Assembly: GCF_963678635.1 (NCBI RefSeq)
Contig: NC_087062.1
Span: forward strand, 91,179,845-91,243,844
From: Symsagittifera roscoffensis
Lineage: Eukaryota; Xenacoelomorpha; Acoela; Convolutidae
DNA length: 64,000 nucleotides
Direction: 5' to 3'
The position numbers and the translations under genes are program-made. Of this stretch, positions 13,901 through 25,900 are shown piece after piece; position 1 is the first letter of the stretch; every line of letters starts with the position of its first letter. A model generated the notes under the pieces. The model ran no database searches. It was not told where the DNA came from and saw only the letters and a program-made list of their open reading frames with translations.

Positions 13901-16900
13901 ATGCACTAAACGGCCCAAAATTAGTATTTCTACATAGAACTACAAATTTATGTAGTTGAATCTGATTGGCTAATGCAACAACGCGTACGGTACTTAAATC
14001 AAAACTTCAAGCTGATAAAATTGTTAGCCGAAATTACCAAAGCCTAAGGTGAGCAGTCGTGGTCAAGTGGGTTGGGCACATCTCTCTTAACACGAGGGTC
14101 ATACGTTCGAATCCCGCTTCGGTCACGGCTGGAGGGGTCCCAGCGTCATCCGCCTCCTCAAGGTGGGACCGGCTGCGGCAAAATGGATGACATCTCCCCC
14201 TCCCCCACGGTTGGTCCTGCACTGAGCAGGCCGGGGGCAAATAAAAAAAAAAAAACCAAAGCCTAAGAACTTTTTTTCTGTTGAAAACATTTCACAAAAC
14301 TAATTTTATTATGTGACCAAGTTTTACATTTTCTTTAATTTCGGCTAAAGTTTTTATCTGCTGGAAACGTTGACCGAAGCGCGTGACCGTGTTCCTTGAG
14401 TTTGATTGGGCCAATCAGATTCGACCGCATAACTTTCGGCTCAAAATATAGAAACATTGATTTTGGGCGGTTTAGTGCATAAGACCCCACTTTTGAATTG
14501 AAACGCTGAGCCATGTTATTTGAATTTGATAGGTGCACTAGCCAATCAGACTCAGTCACATTAATTTCAGTTTAAGATATAGAAATACTACTTTAGGCCG
14601 TTTAGCGCATAAAAACCGTCTATATGATCTTATGAGGTTTGACTTTTGAATTCTTTCCCAGACCAATTCAAATTTATATTACAAAATGAAGGCAAGTTAC
14701 GCTCTCCAAGTACTAGAATGCAAATGGCGAGAACAAACGTGGGGTCTTTTGGGGGCTATTCTCATGCGCGAAGGACCGAATGGGCGAAAATACTTGTAGG
14801 CCAAGGACCGAAGACAAAATTAGCCGAAAGTCAATTTTTAAACAGAAACAATTGCCATTCAGTTAAAATGAATTAAATGAAGCAATATTTTGCTACTTTC
14901 ATTACGAAACCCTTGAAATGTAAAATTTGTCCCACTTTTGCGGCGGTCAATGAAAATTTTGAAGATTTTGCATATTTCTGCCGTTTTTAGATTCGGCCAA
15001 TATCAATACTCCAGTACTTGGAAATGTTTACTTTCTTTCAAACTTTTAGATTAATGAAATCTGATTGGCTGATTTTTTTCGCGCATTCGGTCCTTCGCGC
15101 ATGAGGGATTCCACCGGGTCTAGATTCGGCCAGTTTTCTAGATTCGACCGGGTCTAGATTCGGCCAATATCAATACTCCAGTCCCTGGAAATGTTTACTT
15201 TCTTTCCAAATTTTAGATTACTGAAATCTGATTGGCTTATTTTTTTTTCGCGCATTCGGTCCTTCGCGCATGAGGGATTCCACCGTGTTAATTTGCTAAT
15301 TTGCAGTGTTCAATGAATAAATGCAGAGAACAAAACACTGATGACGCTGGTTCGCTTGGTTAACACACATGCAATCATTTTAACTTTCAGCCGATGTCCA
15401 ACAAGGCTGACTTTTGAGCAGATAATAAAAAATATATTTTTTTCCTGTAGCTATTTTTTGTGTTTTTCTTCTGGTCTTCTGCAGTTTATTTGAAACAAAC
15501 TCGAATATTTTTCAAAATAATTACATTTTTTTGGCTAATTCGGTTAATTTATAAGTCTACTTAACATAGTGAACAAAATATTTTGCCATGTCGCTAAAAT
15601 TTGATTGGCTAATACTAGCCAATCAAATAGAAGCAACATAGTTTCATTTCAGGATATTCAAATAGTGATTTTTGGACGGAATATGTAAAAAAAAAATCCA
15701 AAATTTGAACGACTTTGGTTTCGAAAGGGGATTTAAGTTTTTAAATTTCACATCAGAATGAAAAGAAAATTGCCTATTGATCCAGTGTTTTCACTTTCGG
15801 TTAATTTTATCAAAAAAAGTCATGAAGAAGTGTTTCTTGAAAAAAAGCATCAAGACCATATATTTTTCCTTTGAAATTCGAAATCAGAAGTTTCTCTTTA
15901 GAAAAAGCGAGTCAGATTTTTGACACTTGTTTAGCTTTTGTTTAGTTTTTTGTCACTTGATAGCCATGTTTGTGATAGTTAAAAGTGATTTAAAAAATTT
16001 TGGGGAAAATATTCCAAATTTTGTTAAATTTAATATGCCACTTCATTTTTCAAATATCTATTGCCCAAAAATCAGTGATATCTCTCCTGAATAAGATCCA
16101 CTGAACGTAATTAAGACTCTCATATTGGTCTTGGTGATTTTTTTTTGTCAGGAAAATTTGATTTTAAGCGGTTTGACTTTTGATTTCTTTTGTTCAGTTC
16201 ATTTCCTTTGTTTTAGGGGATGCAAACTCGGCTTCTAGTTTCGAAAGTGGATTTTGTTTTTCAGATTTCCCAGCTGAATAAAAAATTAAGCTATTGATCT
16301 AGTTTTCTTAAATTGGGATAATTTTATCAACAAATTGCCAGTGATGAATTATTCTTGAAATTCAGCGAGCTTAAAAAGCATATATATATTTTTTGTGGAT
16401 ATCGAAACAATTTTCACAAACAATTAGATGTATTTTTTTCTTGCGTTCATTGACTTTTTTCCAACTGTCTGTTGGCTATGTTTTTTCAAATGTGCACTTG
16501 TTTAAGTATTTTGGTTTTGTTTTTTTTTCTGGGGGAAACTATCAAATTTGAGTCTTGATCAACTTAAAAGTTTTCGAGGTTTGACTTTTGAATTTTTTAA
16601 AGTCAAGTTCAAATTCTTTTGCTAAAAGGAAGGTAAATTACGGTTCATGAAAAAAGTGCAGATGGCTCAAAAATTGTGATTGGTTTTATTGTCGAAAGTG
16701 GATTTTTTTAGATTCAAAATAACCTATTGTCAAAACGGCAAATTGGTTTAATTGACAATTCCCTGTTAGTAGCAAGTCGTAAGCATAAATTAGTCGTAAT
16801 TAATAGAGCTTCATTGAGTTCAGCTTTCGTATCATTTTTGTTGGCTAGTTATAATGCCATGTTTTGGGTAAATTAATTTTTTTGTTATTCCTCAATTGCT

Positions 16901-19900
16901 GCTTACTTTCGCCGAGTCAGCGTTGAGTTTGGCTTCATCAATTTTTTATTAAAAACAGTTTTGATTTTTTTTGTAATCTTACCATTTCCATTTTTTATTT
17001 TCCGTTTTTATCTCACCTGCAGGTGTTTTCGGCTCAAATGATTTCAGTTTTTTTAAGCTTATTAAAAATGGTTTAAGTTTATATCTGCTTAGTCGCCTTA
17101 TGTTGTGTCGTTTGTTGGGTGAAACCAGAGTCTAATGATTGTGCGCTTCGAGAGCGGCGTACAAGCTTAACATTTTGAGTCGCAACATTAATTAACCCTG
17201 GCAACTGTGGTTTTTGGCTGCCTTTCTCCAAATTGAACTTTTTTCGACCTTTTTTTCAAAGTTTTTTTTACAACTGCGAGCTTTTCGTCTCATTTTTGAT
17301 CGGCTAGCTTACCATTCTATGTTTTAGTTGAGTCGTACGTGATTCAAAGCTCCGGCTCACCTCGGCGTCAGTTTTGCTTTTAGTTTTTTAAGATAAGTGA
17401 TAAGTTATCTCAACATGTTATGACTAGGTTAACTTTTTTAGGCGTCTAAAGCAAAGACGAGTGCGAGTGAGCTCCATACATCTCTTAACACAGCACAGAG
17501 GGAGATGGAGAGTACGAAGAGCACATTGGAGAACAAGGTACATTTTTTCAGCCTTTTCCACTTATAACAGTAAAGCATGAAGCAGCAATATAACAATAAA
17601 AAGGTTCCCAGACCGGGAGTCGAACCCGGGCCTTGTGGGTGAGAGCCACAAATCCTGACCGCTAGACCATCTGGGACTTGTGATACTTCTGGAGATAGTT
17701 GAGTATATGCTGGACCAGCAAATATGCATGCGTTGCGTTCATTGCGTTAATAAAGACTCAACATAGACCAAATGGTAACGCAAAATTGCATTCATAAGCT
17801 GAACTGGTAAATACTACTTAGCTCATCAAATTCAAAGAAAACGGAATTTTATGGTGTAACGAGTGGTTTTACAATGTTGAATATGGAGACTAAATGTGTT
17901 TGTCATGGCCCAATTATTCCACATACTTATTTTTGTAACAATCGGAAAATATTTAAAAAAATTTAGGGGGGGGGGGTGGAAAAGAGCCCATGAAAAACAT
18001 TTTTAGTCCTCATGCTTATTCTGGTAAAACCTATTGTGGGAGATGTGAGGTGCGGGGGGGGGGGAGAAGAGTTCCAAACTTGGATATTCGAAAAAAAAGG
18101 CATTGATGCTTTGCTTACGTGAGGTAGAAACAAGAAAATCTCTTCTTATTGTGAAGAAAGAAAGAGAACCTAATTTAATGATTTCCGCACCAACTGCTTT
18201 AAATATTTTTCATATGGAAGATATTTCGGGGAATTGTAGCACAGAAGTTCCGTCTGAGAGACTACGATCGGAAGATTGTGGGTTCGAATCCCTGGCTATC
18301 GGTAGGGCTGATTGGTGTGGAGTAGTTGAAGCCCTGCGCTTGAGACGTCCAAGTGACCCTCTACATGCCTAGATCCAAACAGCCCTATAATGCGGTTGTG
18401 AGGAGCCCAGTCATACCCGCCCTCACAAATCAAGAGACTACGGGGTTCAAGGTCAAGAGACTGAGGTGTATGACTGTAACCAAGTGCTGTACCGGCGCTC
18501 GGGTCAGGGATACGATTCATACTGTGTTGCAAAGCCCCCATGTGGCAATGGCAGTTGTACCTGCCCTTACAAATCAAGAGACTACGGGGCAAAGGTCAAG
18601 AGACTGAGGGGAAGCTGCTCCACGTGGAACAACATTTTTAACAATACAAACAGGGTTTCCTGTTTTATTTTCGTGGCTCTTTTTCTTCCTCCCCCCATGA
18701 TCAATAAGCATCAATTTTATGGTCTAACGAGGGGTGAAGACCAAATACGTTTTTCATAGGCTCTTATGTTTGGAAGCGTTCAACAGTGCCGAAAAAGGCG
18801 GGAAAACTTCAGATTTATTTACACGCATTTTTAAAGAGCGGGAAATTACTGACGCTTATTATCAGAGAAAATCACTCCAATTTTGGCGCCAATATGTATG
18901 CAACTGCAAATTAAACAATTATTTTGCCGCCAAAACGTCTAAATTGCAAATTTTCCCGCTCAAAATCTTAGTCTTACTTAAGATTGCAAACGATCGCTGT
19001 TTTATTTTTGATTTTCGGCACTGTTGTACTTCGGCACTGTTGAACGCCCCCAAAACAGAATAGAGGAGAACCGGATCGCTAGCGTAAAAAAAGAGCGCCA
19101 AAATTAGTTACGTACTACCGCGTATTCAGACACTGTATTACCCAATCAGAATCGAGAAAAAGGAAGATATGAAATTCATTTCTTCGTTGTCTCGATTCTG
19201 ATTGGTTAATACTGTGTCTGAATACGCGGTTGTCTAAATAGAGACCTCACTCCACCAAAATTGCTCAATTCAGTGCTTTTAGTGCGTGAACAAGTTTTAG
19301 ATTGAACATTCGGCGTTGGCTGGTTGGGGTGCCGGACATCAAGCCGACGAGACTTCAAGCCGAATCGTAAACTTAGGGACTTCAAGCCGAAAATTTTCTC
19401 ATTAAGTGATGAAATAGGATTAATTTGAAAATCTTTTTAAAGAGATTCCTACTTTTATGATCTTTTTTCAGTAATCATTGGCTTTTTCATAAAATTTAAG
19501 CCTCCAAATGATGTTTAGGAAAGTTGAAATATAAAACACGGTTGAAGGCAATTTTCTTGTTTATAATTTATGCATTTCAAAAACTGTCTGAAATTATTAA
19601 CGAATGCCAATCCTAAGTGATTCATTGTCACGAATAACTCTTATTATGGACTAAACTTGCCTAAATTTTTGTAAAGCAAGGTTTTACAGATGAAAAAATT
19701 GTAAAAATTGTGCTTGTAATGTTTAAACTTCGGTCTGAAGTCCCTTCTTCGGCTTGAAGTCCCGTCGGCTTGTTGTTCTGGACCCGACTGGTTGTCCTAG
19801 GGTTACATAGCAGTATTTAGACAACCGCGTATTCAGACACGTCACTATTTAGACAAATATTGTTTTAACCAATCAGAATCGAGACAAGGAAGAAATTAAT

Positions 19901-22900
19901 AAATAGTTATTATTTATTTTGGATTATTTATGTCTTTTCTCGATTCTGATTGGTTCATACAGTATTTGTCTAAATACTGACGAGTATGAATACGCGGCTG
20001 TCTAAATACTGGCCGCACTCCCTGTACTCCGTATTCATAGGTTCCACAATGAAAAATCAGTCCCATAGGTTCCAAAATAAAACAGCAGTCGCATAAGTTC
20101 CAAATTTTTTCAATTGGTCAAAAGACTAAATTAGCCGAATCTCGGTTTAAGGTCGCCGGTGGGCGCGCGTCGCCGCTTTGCGGCGATAACCGGCTCTAAA
20201 TTTTGCATAGAGTCCTACCCTTTGGTGGCAAGCACGCAACACGTTGGCGCGGCTGCGGCGGTCACTGTTCTGTAGTTTGAGTTTATGCTGCTTGAACAGT
20301 ATACAATCAATCTAGAAATTCGTTGGCTCAAATTTCAACCAATCAGAAATCAATAAGATAAATTTTGGAACTTATGCGACTGATTTTTTCTATTTTGGAA
20401 CTCCTTAACCTAGACTGACTGAACTGTTGTGTGTTGCAGAGTGAAATCGAGAGTTGGAAACTGAGAGTGGAGCAGCAGCGGAAACAGGGAAGTGAGGCCA
20501 GTCTGGCTCTCACTAAACTGGAGAGTGAGCTGGAGAGTCAGTGGCGTCTGAAGTGTGACAAGATGGTCTCTGACACCAGACAGCAGCTGGAACAGCAACT
20601 CCGCACAGCTAATCAGAGGGCAGATCAACTGCAGCTAGAGGTTAGACCTTTGTTAGTGTCACAACTGTAAACAGAAGACAACTCGACCAGAAAGGAGTTT
20701 GTGCTGGTCACAGACAAAAACAAATCACACCTCACACAAAAACACAATTTGATGCATACCTCTTATTACTAAACAGTCGTCTGAGAGGATATTAAATTTT
20801 CATTAAACTTCCATGCAAAAAAAAAATGACAGATCGAAAAAAACTACTGTACATTAATAAATTACTCGGTTCTTATGCACAAAACAGCCCAAATTTAATT
20901 AATATTTCTATATCTTATAGCTAAATATTATGCGGTGGAATCTGATTGGCTAAAACTAGCCATTCAGCTTCACGCAACATGGTGTACGCAAAACGTAGTA
21001 CTTTTCAATTAATAATTTAAGTTGGGGAGGGTTCTCATGCTTGAAGGACCGAATGCTTGAAAAATTTCAACCAATCAAAATCGCTAAGCGTTCTTATTGC
21101 TAAATGCCTTTCCCACAAAATCGAAATCAATATTAACAGAAAATATATTAAATTAGTGGTAAATAATCAAAATGTTGCAAGTTGTGGGTTACAACCGCAT
21201 TGCTATTCAGATAATCATAAAGATTAATGAGTTCAAAATTAAAAGAAATTTTCAGTCTTGAAAACTCATCTGCTTATTATCTAATCGGTCAATATTAACA
21301 CTAATGGCCTAGATTTATTTTCTTATTTTGAGATTTTTGCGATTTACTTTGAGATTTTGAATACTCAATTCTGATTGGCTGAAAGTAAGCTAAAATTAAT
21401 TTCAAGCATTCGGTCCTTCAAGCATGAGGGACGCCGCCATTTAAGTTTCTTTAAGTCACTTTTGGGGTTTTATGCACTAAACGGCCCAAAATTAGTATTT
21501 CTACATAGAACTACAAATTTATGTAGTTGAATCTGATTGGCTAATGCAACAACGCGTACGGTACTTAAATCAAAACTTCAAGCTGATAAAATTGTTAGCC
21601 GAAATTACCAAAGCCTAAGGTGAGCAGTCGTGGTCAAGTGGGTTGGGCACATCTCTCTTAACACGAGGGTCATACGTTCGAATCCCGCTTCGGTCACGGC
21701 TGGAGGGGTCCCAGCGTCATCCGCCTCCTCAAGGTGGGACCGGCTGCGGCAAAATGGATGACATCTCCCCCTCCCCCACGGTTGGTCCTGCACTGAGCAG
21801 GCCGGGGGCAAATAAAAAAAAAACCAAAGCCTAAGAACTTTTTTTCTGTTGAAAACATTTCACAAAACTAATTTTATTATGTGACCAAGTTTTACATTTT
21901 CTTTAATTTCGGCTAAAGTTTTTATCTGCTGGAAACGTTGACCGAAGCGCGTGACCGTGTTCCTTTAGTTTGATGGGGCCAATCAGATTCGACCGCATAA
22001 CTTTCGGCTCAAAATATAGAAACATTGATTTTGGGCGGTTTAGTGCATAAGACCCCACTTTTGAATTGAAACGCTGAGCCATGTTATTTGAATTTGATAG
22101 GTGCACTAGCCAATCAGACTCAGTCACATTAATTTCAGTTTAAGATATAGAAATACTACTTTAGGCCGTTTAGCGCATAAAAACCGTCTATATGATCTTA
22201 TGAGGTTTGACTTTTGAATTCTTTCCCAGACCAATTCAAATTTATATTACAAAATGAAGGCAAGTTACGCTCTCCAAGTACTAGAATGCAAATGGCGAGA
22301 ACAAACGTGGGGTCTTTTGGGGGCTATTCTCATGCGCGAAGGACCGAATGGGCGAAAATACTTGTAGGCCAAGGACCGAAGACAAAATTAGCCGAAAGTC
22401 AATTTTTAAACAGAAACAATTGCCATTCAGTTAAAATGAATTAAATGAAGCAATATTTTGCTACTTTCATTACGAAACCCTTGAAATGTAAAATTTGTCC
22501 CACTTTTGCGGCGGTCAATGAAAATTTTGAAGATTTTGCATATTTCTGCCGTTTTTAGATTCGGCCAATATCAATACTCCAGTACTTGGAAATGTTTACT
22601 TTCTTTCAAACTTTTAGATTAATGAAATCTGATTGGCTGATTTTTTTCGCGCATTCGGTCCTTCGCGCATGAGGGATTCCACCGGGTCTAGATTCGGCCA
22701 GTTTTCTAGATTCGACCGGGTCTAGATTCGGCCAATATCAATACTCCAGTCCCTGGAAATGTTTACTTTCTTTCCAAATTTTAGATTACTGAAATCTGAT
22801 TGGCTTATTTTTTTTTCGCGCATTCGGTCCTTCGCGCATGAGGGATTCCACCGTGTTAATTTGCTAATTTGCAGTGTTCAATGAATAAATGCAGAGAACA

Positions 22901-25900
22901 AAACACTGATGACGCTGGTTCGCTTGGTTAACACACATGCAATCATTTTAACTTTCAGCCGATGTCCAACAAGGCTGACTTTTGAGCAGATAATAAAAAA
23001 TATATTTTTTTCCTGTAGCTATTTTTTGTGTTTTTCTTCTGGTCTTCTGCAGTTTATTTGAAACAAACTCGAATATTTTTCAAAATAATTACATTTTTTT
23101 GGCTAATTCGGTTAATTTATAAGTCTACTTAACATAGTGAACAAAATATTTTGCCATGTCGCTAAAATTTGATTGGCTAATACTAGCCAATCAAATAGAA
23201 GCAACATAGTTTCATTTCAGGATATTCAAATAGTGATTTTTGGACGGAATATGTAAAAAAAAATCCAAAATTTGAACGACTTTGGTTTCGAAAGGGGATT
23301 TAAGTTTTTAAATTTCACATCAGAATGAAAAGAAAATTGCCTATTGATCCAGTGTTTTCACTTTCGGTTAATTTTATCAAAAAAAGTCATGAAGAAGTGT
23401 TTCTTGAAAAAAAGCATCAAGACCATATATTTTTCCTTTGAAATTCGAAATCAGAAGTTTCTCTTTAGAAAAAGCGAGTCAGATTTTTGACACTTGTTTA
23501 GCTTTTGTTTAGTTTTTTGTCACTTGATAGCCATGTTTGTGATAGTTAAAAGTGATTTAAAAAATTTTGGGGAAAATATTCCAAATTTTGTTAAATTTAA
23601 TATGCCACTTCATTTTTCAAATATCTATTGCCCAAAAATCAGTGATATCTCTCCTGAATAAGATCCACTGAACGTAATTAAGACTCTCATATTGGTCTTG
23701 GTGATTTTTTTTTGTCAGGAAAATTTGATTTTAAGCGGTTTGACTTTTGATTTCTTTTGAGTTCAGTTCATTTCCTTTGTTTTAGGGGATGCAAACTCGG
23801 CTTCTAGTTTCGAAAGTGGATTTTGTTTTTCAGATTTCCCAGCTGAATAAAAAATTAAGCTATTGATCTAGTTTTCTTAAATTGGGATAATTTTATCAAC
23901 AAATTGCCAGTGATGAAGTATTCTTGAAATTCAGCGAGCTTAAAAAGCATATATATATTTTTTGTGGATATCGAAACAATTTTCACAAACAATTAGATGT
24001 ATTTTTTTCTTGCGTTCATTGACTTTTTTCCAACTGTCTGTTGGCTATGTTTTTTCAAATGTGCACTTGTTTAAGTATTTTGGTTTTGTTTTTTTTTCTG
24101 GGGGAAACTATCAAATTTGAGTCTTGATCAACTTAAAAGTTTTCGAGGTTTGACTTTTGAATTTTTTAAAGTCAAGTTCAAATTCTTTTGCTAAAAGGAA
24201 GGTAAATTACGGTTCATGAAAAAAGTGCAGATGGCTCAAAAATTGTGATTGGTTTTATTGTCGAAAGTGGATTTTTTTAGATTCAAAATAACCTATTGTC
24301 AAAACGGCAAATTGGTTTAATTGACAATTCCCTGTTAGTAGCAAGTCGTAAGCATAAATTAGTCGTAATTAATAGAGCTTCATTGAGTTCAGCTTTCGTA
24401 TCATTTTTGTTGGCTAGTTATAATGCCATGTTTTGGGTAAATTAATTTTTTTGTTATTCCTCAATTGCTGCTTACTTTCGCCGAGTCAGCGTTGAGTTTG
24501 GCTTCATCAATTTTTTATTAAAAACAGTTTTGATTTTTTTTTGTAATCTTACCATTTCCATTTTTTATTTTCCGTTTTTATCTCACCTGCAGGTGTTTTC
24601 GGCTCAAATGATTTCAGTTTTTTTAAGCTTATTAAAAATGGTTTAAGTTTATATCTGCTTAGTCGCCTTATGTTGTGTCGTTTGTTGGGTGAAACCAGAG
24701 TCTAATGATTGTGCGCTTCGAGAGCGACGTACAAGCTTAACATTTTGAGTCGCAACATTAATTAACCCTGGCAACTGTGGTTTTTGGCTGCCTTTCTCCA
24801 AATTGAACTTTTTTCGACCTTTTTTTCAAAGTTTTTTTTACAACTGCGAGCTTTTCGTCTCATTTTTGATCGGCTAGCTTACCATTCTATGTTTTAGTTG
24901 AGTCGTACGTGATTCAAAGCTCCGGCTCACCTCGGCGTCAGTTTTGCTTTTAGTTTTTTAAGATAAGTGATAAGTTATCTCAACATGTTATGACTAGGTT
25001 AACTTTTTTAGGCGTCTAAAGCAAAGACGAGTGCGAGTGAGCTCCATACATCTCTTAACACAGCACAGAGGGAGATGGAGAGTACGAAGAGCACATTGGA
25101 GAACAAGGTACATTTTTTCAGCCTTTTCCACTTATAAAAAAAATCAAATATGTTTTTAATACAACACATCGAAATTTGCATAGTTTCAATTAGGAACTTA
25201 AATCATAGTAAAAGTGTTGAATGGTTTTTTCAATATTAGGAGCTAGAATTGTCGGAGCTTCGAAGGGACATTAATTTGCTTGTAGAAGAATTGGCCAATG
25301 CTAGCAAGACTGTTACACCAGAAGTGCTGCTACCCGAAGTAAGTGCCTTCTTTCAAATTACTCGATTCTAACAAATCTAAGGTAGTTAAAAGTTCACAGT
25401 AAGCTTGAATTTCTGAAAATTACGAATTCTCGGAAATCCTAAATTGCAGCGGTTGAAGTCATCATCTCTTTATTACAACAATTTTATACATGTAGTAAAG
25501 GTCTCAAAACATCCAAAATGAACGATATCGTTTATAAAGCAGCCTTAAGGTTCGTGGAAGTCGTTTAATCAGCGTTTTGTAACTTATCGTTGATATTTCA
25601 ATTGGAGTTTTATGGATTTAGGTGAAGAAGATAATGAATACGATATTCCAAGTGCTGATGAAACATATAGAGAGAGATTCTCAATACACCGGGACCAGTT
25701 TGCTCGCATTCATGAAACAAGTTATTAAGGTAAGCAGTGTTACTAGTAAGCTCTTTTTTGTTTGAAAGAGGATGGGAAAGTGATCCTTTTTCCAGTTTCA
25801 CCAATGTCGACAAATGTCGCCAAGGATTTTTTTGTGTCAGACTTCGGAAGTTTGACACTGAATTATGTAATTTTCCATTTTCAAGTTTTTGAGTTGATTT

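Larger units (their letters stand above)
9767..17562 (+). repeat. Tandem segmental duplication, unit 1 (about 7.8 kb)
   Basis: It starts TATAACAGTAAAGC and ends with the TTTCCACT that precedes the next TATAACAG. It is repeated in 17563 to about 25136 with only scattered single-base changes and homopolymer length differences. TATAA is present at the start, the junction and the end, a 5-bp microhomology. It contains a tRNA-Glu, tRNA-like and SINE sequences, fold-back elements and FKBP15 exons 5 and 6. Confidence 0.93.
17563..25136 (+). repeat. Tandem segmental duplication, unit 2 (about 7.57 kb)
   Basis: Direct copy of 9767-17562, shorter by about 220 bp because one of two adjacent fold-back copies is missing (19811-20011 replaces 12020-12441). 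Differences include TCTTCTG/TCTTATG near 10970/18760, TTTTCG/TTTTAG near 11505/19298 and GCGGCG/GCGACG near 17155/24725. Confidence 0.93.
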
